This document shows positions 17,165 through 25,222 of a stretch of DNA of 64,000 nucleotides, piece after piece. Both the position numbers and the translations under genes were made by a program. This DNA is from Bacillus safensis FO-36b (GTDB lineage: Bacteria; Bacillota; Bacilli; Bacillales; Bacillaceae). Position 1 is the stretch's first letter; the number at the start of each line of letters is the position of its first letter. The notes beneath the pieces are model-generated. The model saw only the letters and a list, made by a program, of their open reading frames with translations. It did not search any database and had not been told where the DNA came from. Location of the stretch: assembly GCF_000691165.1 (NCBI RefSeq), contig NZ_ASJD01000001.1:1-64000 (forward strand), written 5' to 3'.

Positions 17165-17602
17165 ATGTCTGAACAATTATTAAACGTCGTCAATAAACAA
17201 GTAGCTGATTGGACTGTGCTTTACGTGAAATTACATAACTATCATTGGTATGTAAAGGGGAAAGATTTCTTTACACTCCATGAGAAATTTGAGGAACTAT
17301 ATACAGAAACAGCTACATATATTGATGATTTGGCTGAGCGTATGCTTGCTTTAAATGGACAGCCTGTTGCGACAATGAAAGAGTGCTTAGAAATTTCCAG
17401 CATTCAAGAAGCAGAGGGCAAAGAATCAGCGGAGCAAATGGTGAAAAATCTATATGATGATTTCTCCAATATCGCTGAGGAATTAAAGCAAGGAATGGAG
17501 CTGGCTGCAGAGGTTGGCGATGAAACTACAGGTGATATGCTGCTTGCGATTCATCAATCCATTGAAAAACACAACTGGATGCTTAAAGCATATTTAGGAT
17601 AA
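17165..17602 (+). CDS. dps: Dps family DNA-binding ferritin-like stress protein
   Basis: A 145-residue Dps four-helix protein that forms dodecamers, oxidises and stores iron, and protects DNA under stress. The ferroxidase ligands at the subunit interface are seen in [24 protein letters not shown] (His, His, Asp, Glu). The ATG follows AGGAGG. A sigma-B promoter upstream and a strong terminator downstream make it a single-gene general-stress unit. It matches B. subtilis Dps (YtkB). Confidence 0.94.
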   Translation: MSEQLLNVVNKQVADWTVLYVKLHNYHWYVKGKDFFTLHEKFEELYTETATYIDDLAERMLALNGQPVATMKECLEISSIQEAEGKESAEQMVKNLYDDFSNIAEELKQGMELAAEVGDETTGDMLLAIHQSIEKHNWMLKAYLG

Positions 17603-17615
17603 TACACGTATGTGA

Positions 17616-17654
17616 AAAGAATGTCGGTCATAAATAGACCGACATTCTTTTTTA
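17616..17654 (+). terminator. Terminator of dps
   Basis: A perfect 14-bp stem (17616-17629 with 17637-17650) is followed by T-rich sequence. Confidence 0.92.
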
Positions 17655-17678
17655 TTGGAATCGGGACAGACAGCCCAT

Positions 17679-17705
17679 TGAAATCATAGGGCTTTCAGCC
17701 GAAGA
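17679..17705 (+). promoter_or_regulatory. Candidate sigma-D (motility) promoter
   Basis: TGAA, 15-base spacer, GCCGAAGA resembles the sigma-D consensus TAAA-N15-GCCGATAA and sits 24 bases before a YjfB-like motility gene. The match is partial. Confidence 0.5.
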
Positions 17706-17728
17706 GAAAAGAGAAGGGAGGGAAGAAG

Positions 17729-17920
17729 ATGTCTTCTATTGCAGGAATGATGAGTCAGCAAGTAGCGAGCATTCAAAAGACACTCAATATTAGTTTGTTG
17801 AATTCACAGCTTGCTACGAATACAGCACAAGCTATGGTGATGCTGGATCAAGTGCAGCAGCAGCCTCAAGCTGTTCAGCCAAAGGATTCAGATGCTTCAT
17901 TTATTGATGTCAGAGTCTAA
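17729..17920 (+). CDS. YjfB-like putative motility protein
   Basis: A 63-residue protein matching the YjfB/putative motility family: a hydrophobic N-terminus with SIAGMMSQQVA, a helical middle (NISLLNSQLATNTAQAM) and a Gln-rich tail. B. subtilis YjfB belongs to the sigma-D motility regulon; the molecular role is unknown. The ATG follows GGGAGGG. It is an isolated gene with its own sigma-D-like promoter and terminator, and I do not recall it at this position in B. subtilis. Confidence 0.78.
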   Translation: MSSIAGMMSQQVASIQKTLNISLLNSQLATNTAQAMVMLDQVQQQPQAVQPKDSDASFIDVRV

Positions 17921-17926
17921 AAAGAG

Positions 17927-17952
17927 AAGCCGCCTCATGGGGCGGCTTTTTT
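17927..17952 (+). terminator. Terminator of the YjfB-like gene
   Basis: An 8-bp stem AAGCCGCC with GGCGGCTT is followed by T4. Confidence 0.88.
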
Positions 17953-18074
17953 GGTTTCATTCGTCTCCCTGAGGACATAACAGCGCCTTTATTTTTTGTC
18001 GTCCAAGCTATTGCGAGAATTCGGCATATACTATTGAGGTAAGGAGTTCCACTTTGAAAGGATGTTGATGCCAA

Positions 18075-18479
18075 GTGAGCAAGGATTTAGGCATCTTTTC
18101 GTTGGTTACAGTGAGTTTGTCGGCGATGGGCTTTCTGTTTGGTGGAGCAGGATATTTACTGATGATTTTAGTGACGTTGATGGCTATTGAATTAATTTGT
18201 TCAAGCCTAAGAGAATCTTTGACTGGGCAGCTTACAATGAAGCGGTTTTTTACGCGGCTTGTTCGAAAGATCGTGACAGTTTCCTTAATATCGATGGCGC
18301 ATTTCTTCGATGTCATGCTGAAGACAAATGGGACGATTAAGGATTTAGCGATCATCTTTTATATTATTTATGAATCTTACCAAATCGTCTCGACAGCCAG
18401 AGCCCTTGGAGTTCCCATTCCACAGTTGTTTATTGATGTATTGGACATGTTGAAAAATAAATTGCGCAAAAAGCCGTAA
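18075..18479 (+). CDS. ytkC: Phage-holin-family membrane protein YtkC
   Basis: A 134-residue protein with two or three N-terminal membrane helices and the toxin-secretion/phage-lysis holin (TcdE/Holin_4) pattern. It corresponds to B. subtilis YtkC. No endolysin or phage gene lies near, so a resident membrane role is more likely than lysis, though that is unproven. A GTG start follows AAAGGATG by about 10 bases. Confidence 0.75.
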   Translation: MSKDLGIFSLVTVSLSAMGFLFGGAGYLLMILVTLMAIELICSSLRESLTGQLTMKRFFTRLVRKIVTVSLISMAHFFDVMLKTNGTIKDLAIIFYIIYESYQIVSTARALGVPIPQLFIDVLDMLKNKLRKKP

Positions 18480-18522
18480 TTTCCTCATATCTGGTCATAC
18501 TAAAGGAAAAAGGATGATTCAG

Positions 18523-18831
18523 ATGGCGAGACACACGTACTATGTATCCGTACAAGATGGATCGATATCGCAGCATAGAGATGCAGCGGCTTGGCAATTT
18601 CAAATAGAAGCAGATGATGATCAAATTTTGCAGCTGAGAGACTATTTCGATGAACAGTATATGACAGATTGGAAAGGCTTCTTTCGGGCGCATGTTCCGT
18701 TTCTTGAATATCATTATGATAGTCCAAATGATGAAATGGATAGAAAAAGTAAAGAGATTTACACAATGATTTATGAGCTCGGCAATGAAGAGACAAGGAG
18801 CTTTATTGAGACAAATGGTTTGATGAATTGA
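18523..18831 (+). CDS. Conserved-looking hypothetical protein (102 aa)
   Basis: I do not assign a family. The product is soluble and acidic, rich in aromatic residues and Asp/Glu, with the segment FFRAHVPFLEYHYD in the middle; no cysteine, signal peptide or membrane helix. The ATG at 18523 is 9 bases from AAAAAGG, while the ATG at 18514 abuts it. It follows ytkC by 43 bases and may be co-transcribed, ending at a shared terminator. Confidence 0.7.
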   Translation: MARHTYYVSVQDGSISQHRDAAAWQFQIEADDDQILQLRDYFDEQYMTDWKGFFRAHVPFLEYHYDSPNDEMDRKSKEIYTMIYELGNEETRSFIETNGLMN

Positions 18832-18832
18832 A

Positions 18833-18865
18833 AAAGCATGTAGAGAATCTCTACATGCTTTATTT
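18833..18865. terminator. Bidirectional terminator between the 102-aa gene and the AIM24 gene
   Basis: The 13-bp arms AAAGCATGTAGAG and CTCTACATGCTTT enclose a 3-nt loop. The right side overlaps the end of the converging AIM24 gene. Confidence 0.8.
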
Positions 18866-19645
18866 TCGCGGTTGTAAAATGCCTCCGATCAAATCGCTGA
18901 TCCCGCCGCCTCTATTTTCCTGCTGTGAATTGGTGAACTCATGAGAGGAGCTCTGGCTCTGAGGTTTGTAGCGATTATCATCTAAACCCACCCGTAACCC
19001 AGATGTGCGCTCAGATGGCTGGATAATGACGATTTGATCTTGTTCCTGGAACTCAAATAAGTAGGATTCACCAGATGTTTGTCCAATGAAAGTCTTCCAG
19101 TTCACATCTAGTTTGACCTTCGGTGCTTTGCCTGTCCAAGCAACAATTGCGTCAGGGTCTACACGGCAGGGGGCTTTTAAAATGAGCGGATTTCCATTCG
19201 TTTTGATGGCGACCTGCGCTCCGTGCCCTTGATAAGAGAGTTTTGATGTAAACAGTCCTTTCTGTGATAAAATACCAACGCCTACTGGTGTGACGCCGTA
19301 ATGGCATTCCTCAGTAAAGGCAAGTAAATCTTCACTTTCTACACTTACATGCTGCCAAGGTCCGCTTGGCTCAAGGTTAATCACTGTTACATGCTCGCTT
19401 GCATCCGCCAAGTAGCAAGTACCTTGTCCACTCACTTCCATCATCTCAAGGTTTTCACCTGTGAATTTCCTGCTGATATGGTTAAATACTTGGCTGACCA
19501 TATTTCCTTTATTCGTTCCAAGTAATCGCTTGCGGTATTGGAAACTTCCTTGATCCGCAATCATGGCGCCTTTTTTGGCAAAAAAGATTCCGCTGCCTTC
19601 TGCTTGTAAGGTAAGTTCTTCTATTGTGTTGAAATGAAATCCCAT
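18860..19645 (-). CDS. AIM24 family protein
   Basis: A 261-residue AIM24/TIGR00266-like protein of stacked beta strands, with typical blocks such as GSGIFFAKKGAMIAD, GQGTCYLAD and YGVTPVGVGILS, followed by a disordered Ser/Gln-rich tail ending GGGISDLIGGILQ. The biochemical function of the family is unknown; in bacteria it often accompanies Ter/stress genes. The ATG at 19645 follows AAAGGAG. It is 22 bases downstream of the TerD gene and likely co-transcribed with it from the ECF-like promoter. Confidence 0.82.
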   Translation of the reverse strand: MGFHFNTIEELTLQAEGSGIFFAKKGAMIADQGSFQYRKRLLGTNKGNMVSQVFNHISRKFTGENLEMMEVSGQGTCYLADASEHVTVINLEPSGPWQHVSVESEDLLAFTEECHYGVTPVGVGILSQKGLFTSKLSYQGHGAQVAIKTNGNPLILKAPCRVDPDAIVAWTGKAPKVKLDVNWKTFIGQTSGESYLFEFQEQDQIVIIQPSERTSGLRVGLDDNRYKPQSQSSSHEFTNSQQENRGGGISDLIGGILQPRK

Positions 19646-19667
19646 AGGTGCCGGCTCCTTTCCTGCG

Positions 19668-20279
19668 TCAAGATGTAAATCCGTAGATGCGGCATAAATC
19701 ATTTAAATCTAGAGTAGTCCCTTGTCCGGTCGCGGTGATTTTCCATTCCTCCTGATCTCTCGTGAGTTCAGCGCATATAATGGATGTACAATACGAATAA
19801 TCCTCTGTTAACTGAAAGGTACAAATCTCTTGCTGCGAGATTTGATCCGTAAGTCGCACGTAGGCATTGGTGATTTGTCCAAAATGATGCTGGCGTTCGT
19901 GTGCATCATGTATCGTGGCTGTGACGACAATTTTATGAATATCAGGTGAGACTCTGCTTAATTGCATAATAATCATTTCATTGTCTCGATACCCTCCGCC
20001 AAATTGATGATCACCAAGATGACGCACAGCTCCATCTAAGCTTTGCTGCTGGTGATAATAGATCAGATGCTTAGGAGACAACAGCTTGTCCTCTTCATTT
20101 AAAAGAAACACTTGCGTATCTAAATCAATTGGCTGACCAGCAAGGTCCCAGCCAAGCCCGATATGAATTTGGTCGACCGCTGGATTGTCTTTTGTTAAAT
20201 CTAACTTTTGCCCTTTCACGAGGTGTTTCTTGATCACCTCATGGGGTGCGTTTTGTTTTGACCCCTTTTTTATACTCAT
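19668..20279 (-). CDS. TerD domain stress protein
   Basis: A 203-residue TerD/TerE-family protein with HIGLGWDL to DLDTQVFLL (the usual calcium-binding Asp pair region), FGGGYRDNE and a C-terminal YSYCTSIICAELTRDQEEWK. TerD proteins are calcium-binding cytosolic proteins tied to tellurite, phage and envelope-stress phenotypes. This copy carries about 20 extra N-terminal basic residues and an uncommon QV in place of the usual Asp-x-Ser loop residues. The ATG at 20279 follows GAGGAGG. Confidence 0.85.
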   Translation of the reverse strand: MSIKKGSKQNAPHEVIKKHLVKGQKLDLTKDNPAVDQIHIGLGWDLAGQPIDLDTQVFLLNEEDKLLSPKHLIYYHQQQSLDGAVRHLGDHQFGGGYRDNEMIIMQLSRVSPDIHKIVVTATIHDAHERQHHFGQITNAYVRLTDQISQQEICTFQLTEDYSYCTSIICAELTRDQEEWKITATGQGTTLDLNDLCRIYGFTS

Positions 20280-20322
20280 GCTGATTTCCTCCTCGTTGTC
20301 ATAGGACAAACACTGATTCATT

Positions 20323-20349
20323 TACGTCATATAGGGATAAAAGGTTTCA
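20323..20349 (-). promoter_or_regulatory. ECF-sigma (sigma-W/M type) promoter of the TerD-AIM24 unit
   Basis: On the minus strand TGAAAC (20349-20344), a 17-base spacer beginning CTTTT, then CGTA (20326-20323) matches the sigma-W/sigma-M consensus TGAAAC-N16-17-CGTA. The predicted start is about 35 bases before the TerD ATG. In B. subtilis the TerD-family yceCDE genes are ECF-sigma controlled. Confidence 0.72.
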
Positions 20350-20527
20350 TGATTAAAATTGGGTGAAGTTGGAGATGATAAAAAGGTTTTAGAAACAATA
20401 CCTCATTTTAAATACAGACGAGTTGGAACCACTCGTTTGTTTCACTTTTGATAAAAATTCTTCAGATAAATGTGATCTGTGGTATGATGTTTTACAAGAA
20501 GCAAGGACAGGATATGAGGGATTTCAC

Positions 20528-21004
20528 ATGCATGTATTTAAAGACTATTATCATAATACGGTCAAGCTCTCTTTTGAGGAGAAGCCTTTTTCAAGTCATC
20601 CTAAGCATGTTTGGGCCATCTGCCGCTACCAAGGGAAATGGCTGCTCACTGAACATGAGGATCGGGGCTATGAGTTTCCAGGAGGGAAAGTTGAGCCGGA
20701 TGAAGAAGCAGACCAAGCCGCTATACGGGAGATTCAAGAAGAGACGGGTGCTGTTGTTCGTGAATTAACGTATATTGGTCAATATCAGGTGCTGGGCAGA
20801 GAAAAGGTCATTGTCAAGAATATTTATTTCGCTGATATTGAAAAGCTAGTGAAGCAAGACACGTATTTTGAAACGAAAGGACCCGTTCTTTTCGCAGACT
20901 TGCCAAGATCCATCGCAAAAAATAAGAATTTCAGTTTTATTATGAAAGATGATGTGTTAAGACGAAGTCTTGCTTATTTAGAAAAGAACGGTTTGATTCG
21001 TTAA
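20528..21004 (+). CDS. ytkD: Nudix hydrolase YtkD
   Basis: A 158-residue Nudix enzyme with a complete Nudix box: G-x5-E-x7-REIQEETG at about residues 60-82. B. subtilis YtkD hydrolyses 8-oxo-dGTP and other nucleoside triphosphates and can act as an RNA pyrophosphohydrolase. The frame is open up to 20423, but the ATG at 20528 (MHVFKDYYHNTV) has GAGGG seven bases upstream and aligns with YtkD. It is divergent from the TerD unit across 248 bases that hold the ECF promoter; I see nothing else there. Confidence 0.92.
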   Translation: MHVFKDYYHNTVKLSFEEKPFSSHPKHVWAICRYQGKWLLTEHEDRGYEFPGGKVEPDEEADQAAIREIQEETGAVVRELTYIGQYQVLGREKVIVKNIYFADIEKLVKQDTYFETKGPVLFADLPRSIAKNKNFSFIMKDDVLRRSLAYLEKNGLIR

Positions 21005-21042
21005 AAAAAGCGCAGGGTGACAATCCCTGTGCTTTTTATTTT
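21003..21042. terminator. Bidirectional terminator, ytkD/ytlD
   Basis: Arms AAAAAGCGCAGGG and CCCTGTGCTTTTT flank a 7-nt loop; T-rich on both sides. Confidence 0.82.
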
Positions 21043-21830
21043 TGAAGAAAACGGTGTTCGAGCCATTCCACAAGCTGGTACATGATGGTCGCAAATACGG
21101 CAATAATGAAAAGACTTAAGAACACGAGTGTAAAGTTGAAGACTTGAAAACCGTAAATGATCATGTAGCCGAGCCCTTTTGAGGAAACAAGAAATTCCCC
21201 TACGATAACCCCAACCCAAGAAAGGCCGACATTGACTTTGATCGCAGAAATCATCGTTGGAATACTAGCTGGCAAAATGACCTCGCGAAAGACGACGCTT
21301 TTTTTCGCACCAAAGGTTTTCATCACCTTTAAATAATTCTCATCGACCTCTTGAAAGGCTGTATAAATGACGATTGTCGTAATGATCACACTAATGATTG
21401 CGCCCATGGCAACGATGCTGATCATGCCAGGCCCAAGGGCAACAATTAAAATCGGGGCGAGGGCAACTTTTGGCATGGCATTTAAAATGACTAAATAAGG
21501 ATCAAGAACGTTTGCCAGGCGGGTGGACCACCATAAGGCGGCAGCAAGCAAAATGCCGCAAAAGGTACCAAGTAGAAATCCGAGCACCGTTTCAAATAAT
21601 GTAATACTCATATGATTCACTAAAGACCCATCGGATATTTTTTGTACAAACAATTGGCAGACTGCTGATGGTGAACTAAATATCAGTGGATCGATAAGGC
21701 GATAATGACTGGCAAGCTCCCAAAGCGAAAAGAAGCTGGCGAAAATAATGAACTGATAGATTCGGGTCATGCGTTTTTCCATTCGGTATTTTTTGCGATA
21801 GGCTTCATGTAAAAGGTCACTGTGTTTCAA
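21036..21830 (-). CDS. ytlD: ABC importer permease (SsuC/TauC/ThiX type)
   Basis: A 264-residue BPD-type permease with six predicted membrane helices and the cytoplasmic coupling loop [22 protein letters not shown]. It pairs with ytlC and ytlA as an importer of the sulfonate/nitrate/thiamine-precursor class; the substrate is unknown. Translation starts at a TTG overlapping the ytlC stop by 14 bases, behind AAGGAG. Confidence 0.88.
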   Translation of the reverse strand: MKHSDLLHEAYRKKYRMEKRMTRIYQFIIFASFFSLWELASHYRLIDPLIFSSPSAVCQLFVQKISDGSLVNHMSITLFETVLGFLLGTFCGILLAAALWWSTRLANVLDPYLVILNAMPKVALAPILIVALGPGMISIVAMGAIISVIITTIVIYTAFQEVDENYLKVMKTFGAKKSVVFREVILPASIPTMISAIKVNVGLSWVGVIVGEFLVSSKGLGYMIIYGFQVFNFTLVFLSLFIIAVFATIMYQLVEWLEHRFLQK

Positions 21831-22587
21831 CTGTTTTCAGCTCCTTCCAAATCGTTTGAAAGAGCTCTTGGAAACTCTGGGTCTGTCTCGCTTTGAAAGG
21901 AGAAAGAGTCCTCAGATCATCTGGAACGGTAAAGATTCGCTGGATCGAGCCAGGATGCTTTGAGAATAAGAAAATGCGGTCACTCATTGCAATGGCTTCG
22001 CCGATGTCATGTGTCACAAGGACCGCTGTTTTTTGATAGTTTTTGAGTGTATGAAAGACGAGATCCTCTAAAGTGAGTTTGGTTTGGTAGTCTAGAGCTG
22101 AAAAGGGTTCATCTAGTAAAAGCAGACCGGGATTCACTGCAAGCGTTCGGGCGAGAGCCGCACGCTGCCTCATGCCGCCTGACAGCTCCTTCGGGTATTT
22201 TTCCTCTACATCATGAAGGCCAAGCTTAGGCAGTAAGCCAAGAGCGGCGGAGGTGGCTTCATGTGAATCTTGCTTGGTAATTTTTAACCCGAGAATGATA
22301 TTTTCCTTGATGGTTTTCCAAGGGAACAAATAATCTTGCTGGAGCATGTAGCCGATTTGATGCTCCTTTTGATTCGGTTCTTTTCCTTCGATTAAAATTC
22401 GGCCTTCAGATGGCGGCGTTATTCCTGCAATGATAGACAGCAGGGTGGTTTTCCCGCAGCCGCTGGGACCAATAAATGAGATAAATTCTCCTTGGTCTAT
22501 CTCCATATTGATATGCTGTATGGCCGTTGTTTTTTCTTTTAAAGAGAAGTACGTGTGGGTCACATGGTCAATTTGAAGGAAAGACAT
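21817..22587 (-). CDS. ytlC: ABC importer ATPase
   Basis: A 256-residue ATPase with Walker [11 protein letters not shown]-loop [10 protein letters not shown], signature LSGGMRQR, Walker [12 protein letters not shown] and H-loop VTHD. Together these place it with the SsuB/TauB family. The ATG follows AGGAGGT. Middle gene of ytlA-ytlC-ytlD. Confidence 0.92.
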   Translation of the reverse strand: MSFLQIDHVTHTYFSLKEKTTAIQHINMEIDQGEFISFIGPSGCGKTTLLSIIAGITPPSEGRILIEGKEPNQKEHQIGYMLQQDYLFPWKTIKENIILGLKITKQDSHEATSAALGLLPKLGLHDVEEKYPKELSGGMRQRAALARTLAVNPGLLLLDEPFSALDYQTKLTLEDLVFHTLKNYQKTAVLVTHDIGEAIAMSDRIFLFSKHPGSIQRIFTVPDDLRTLSPFKARQTQSFQELFQTIWKELKTVETQ

Positions 22588-22602
22588 GTGCTACCTCCTA
22601 TT

Positions 22603-23604
22603 CTATTTGTGTTCTGTGACCTTCTTTGCAATGGATGAATCGACAAGTTGTTTGTACGGGATAAATCTCGGCAATTCATCGCTCTCCTTCATGATTTCCT
22701 GCAATTTGTTCCATTCCTCTTCATTCAGAAGGGGATCTGCTGCATAGGAGTCCTGCTGTTTGTAGCGTTTAATGGCAGTTGATAAAACATCAAGTTCTGT
22801 GTCAGGAAAATGAGATTGAATGGTTTTGGCAATCTCCTCCGGCTGCTTGGCTTCTACCCATTTCTGCGCTTTGTAAATGGCGCGAGTGAAGGCTTCAGCT
22901 GTTTCTTTGTTTTCCTCTAAGTAACTCTTCTTTGCCATGAAGGTGGTATACGGCACCTTTCCGGAAGCCTCTCCAAAGGAGGCGGTAATGTACCCTTTGC
23001 CTTCTTTTTCAATTAAGGATGCTGTCGGTTCGAATAACTGCACAAAATCGCCAGTTCCAGAGGAGAAAGCACCTGAAATGTTGGCAAAATCAATATTTTG
23101 AATCATGCGGAGATCCTTTTTTACATCAATGCCTTCCTTTTTCAGGACATATTCACCGACCATTTGCGGCATGCCGCCTTTCCGCTGTCCAAGAAAGTCT
23201 TTTCCTTTTAATTGATCCCAAGAGAATTCACTCACTTTCTCCCTTGAAACAAGAAATGTACCGTCTGTTTGTGTCAGTTGTGCAAAGTTGATGACAGAGT
23301 CTTTTGTGTCTTGAGCCTCTACATAGATAGAGGATTCAGATCCGGTCAGGGCGATATCTGCACCGCCGGATAAGAGAGCTGTCATCGTTTTATCGCCGCC
23401 CCAGGTCGTTTTTAATTCAACCTCTAGCCCTTCTTCTTTGAAGAAATCCTCAGATAAGGCAACATAGAGCGGAGCATAAAAAACCGAATGGGTCACCTCG
23501 GCTACTTGTACGGTCTGCTCTTGTTCTTTTTTACAGGCGACAAATGGAATAAAGAGCAGGACAACGACGATGAATGCCAGTCTGACTTTGATGGAACGAT
23601 TCAA
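22603..23604 (-). CDS. ytlA: ABC importer substrate-binding lipoprotein (SsuA/THI5-like)
   Basis: A 333-residue binding lipoprotein with a short signal peptide and a slightly atypical lipobox (FVACKK). The mature part has the NMT1/THI5-like fold: HSVFYAPLYVALSEDFFKEEGLEVEL near the start, a typical ligand-binding segment of sulfonate and pyrimidine binders. Starts at a TTG behind AAAGGAGG. First gene of the transport operon; divergent from the carotenoid genes. Confidence 0.87.
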   Translation of the reverse strand: MNRSIKVRLAFIVVVLLFIPFVACKKEQEQTVQVAEVTHSVFYAPLYVALSEDFFKEEGLEVELKTTWGGDKTMTALLSGGADIALTGSESSIYVEAQDTKDSVINFAQLTQTDGTFLVSREKVSEFSWDQLKGKDFLGQRKGGMPQMVGEYVLKKEGIDVKKDLRMIQNIDFANISGAFSSGTGDFVQLFEPTASLIEKEGKGYITASFGEASGKVPYTTFMAKKSYLEENKETAEAFTRAIYKAQKWVEAKQPEEIAKTIQSHFPDTELDVLSTAIKRYKQQDSYAADPLLNEEEWNKLQEIMKESDELPRFIPYKQLVDSSIAKKVTEHK

Positions 23605-23778
23605 GAGTAATTCGCCTCCTTTGTTCTAGATCACTAATTAAAGTATGTCAAAAGGGATTTTTGGTGAGTGCCTAGATGAAAATAAGAAGCGCATTGTTTA
23701 TTTATAGAACGTGTCTTTTTTTCTATACTAGATGCATGAATACTTTCTTGAATTTGGAAGAAATAAAGGGGCGGTTTC

Positions 23779-24507
23779 GTGTATAGAGTGAGTTGGGTAT
23801 TTCTTGGATGGTATTTAGTGGGGCTCATATTAATGGTCTCTTTTGAAGTGCCAGCATGGCTTCAGTTTGCAAATGGCATTTTCCTTGTGCTGTATGCCTG
23901 CTGTGTGATAGAGATTGGGCGAAATATTTATGGGGCATGGGTTGGTGTGATCAAAAGGGCAGCCATTGTCGGTGTGCTGACATTTACGGTTGAATGGATA
24001 GGGATCACAACTGGTTTTCCTTTCGGGGCCTATGACTATTATCCGACGTTAGGTTTTCTAGTGGCAGGAGTGCCTTTAACCATTGCTTTTGCATGGGTTG
24101 GTGTGTTTTTAAACAGCCTTTTTTTATCCACTCAGCAGTCGAAATGGAAACGAGCTGTCGAAACGGGGATATGGATTGTCTTGCTTGACCTCATATTAGA
24201 TCCAGTAGCGGCTGAACGGAAATTTTGGGTGTGGTATGACGGCGGTGGTTTTTATGGTATTCCTTTTGAGAATTTTGTGAGCTGGGGTATGATTGGAGCA
24301 GGACTTTCCTTTCTCTTCCCGCTTGTTCAGGTTGATCAAAAGGCCCTCAGCTGGACGAGCCGTATTTATCAGGCAATGGTGTTCTTTTTTGGTGTGCTGG
24401 CATTAAAGGGCGGGCTCGATGTCATTTTTTATTTAGCGCTAATCATTGTTATTTTGTGTGAAGGAAGGGTTCAATTTGAAAGAAAACGACAAAAGCCGAT
24501 CGTTTAG
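23779..24507 (+). CDS. CruF-like carotenoid hydratase family membrane protein
   Basis: A 242-residue integral membrane protein of the DUF422/CruF carotenoid-biosynthesis family, with about seven helices and the conserved VEWIGITTGFPFGAYDYYP and LDLILDPVAAERKFWVW blocks. CruF-type enzymes hydrate the terminal C1-C2 double bond of acyclic carotenoids, creating the hydroxyl that is later glycosylated. The GTG start has AAAGGGGCGG upstream. It opens a tightly overlapped four-gene unit. Substrate chain length is not evident from sequence. Confidence 0.8.
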   Translation: MYRVSWVFLGWYLVGLILMVSFEVPAWLQFANGIFLVLYACCVIEIGRNIYGAWVGVIKRAAIVGVLTFTVEWIGITTGFPFGAYDYYPTLGFLVAGVPLTIAFAWVGVFLNSLFLSTQQSKWKRAVETGIWIVLLDLILDPVAAERKFWVWYDGGGFYGIPFENFVSWGMIGAGLSFLFPLVQVDQKALSWTSRIYQAMVFFFGVLALKGGLDVIFYLALIIVILCEGRVQFERKRQKPIV

Positions 24508-25222
24508 ACGTATATTTTCTCTTTATCTTGAGCGGTATTTACTTCATAAACATTTCCGCTGCGTGATGATGAAAGGCGCTGTGGACCCAAACGAGAAGCT
24601 GCCTGTTCTTTATCTCGCTAATCATAGCTCCTGGTGGGATGGACTGATCATCTTTCTTTTAACAGAAAAAGCGTCCGAACTCGATCACTATATGATGATG
24701 GAGGAGAAACAGCTGAAGCAATATGCCTTTTTCCGAAAGCTTGGTGCCTTTCCGGTTCAGAAAGAGAATCTGAAAAGTGTGAAGCAAGCATTAATGATGG
24801 CAAAAGAGAACATGCAGGCTGGCAGGGCTGTATGGCTTTTTCCACAGGGGAAAATCATGCATCAGGATGTGCGGCCGCTTGAATTGGAGGGCGGGGCTTC
24901 TTTTTTAGTGAGACAATTTGAGCAAGTCGTGGTGAAGCCTGTGACCTTGCATTATACATTTAATCAATTTCAAAAGCCGACAGTATCTGCTGTGTTTGGT
25001 GAAGATACCTTTGTATCTGGCGGAGAACTTCGAAGCAAGGACGTGACGCATCTGCTTAGGGATCTCCTTGAAACGCAGTTAAACGCACATCAAGCACAGG
25101 TCATCGCTGACCCTGATTTTTCAACCAATCAAGAATTTAGACAGATGACAAGGACAAGTCAATCAACAAGTGATGCGTTTGATTTCTTTAAAAAGTGGGT
25201 GAAAACATGGCGGTCTTCTTAA
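24476..25222 (+). CDS. Lysophospholipid acyltransferase-family protein (candidate carotenoid acyltransferase)
   Basis: A 248-residue PlsC-type acyltransferase with the catalytic block NHSSWWDG (NHx4D) and a glycerol-phosphate-site variant FPQGKIM. It starts at a TTG six bases after GAAGGAAGGG and overlaps the CruF-like gene by 32 bases. Phospholipid synthesis is possible, but the position between a hydratase and a glycosyltransferase suggests it adds the fatty acyl group to a carotenoid glycoside, as CrtO does in the staphyloxanthin pathway with a different fold. Confidence 0.75.
   Translation: MKENDKSRSFRRIFSLYLERYLLHKHFRCVMMKGAVDPNEKLPVLYLANHSSWWDGLIIFLLTEKASELDHYMMMEEKQLKQYAFFRKLGAFPVQKENLKSVKQALMMAKENMQAGRAVWLFPQGKIMHQDVRPLELEGGASFLVRQFEQVVVKPVTLHYTFNQFQKPTVSAVFGEDTFVSGGELRSKDVTHLLRDLLETQLNAHQAQVIADPDFSTNQEFRQMTRTSQSTSDAFDFFKKWVKTWRSS

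Noticed and set aside
18075..18479. Holin-family gene as sign of a prophage
   Set aside because: No endolysin, integrase, capsid or tail gene nearby; the gene fits the resident ytkC position.
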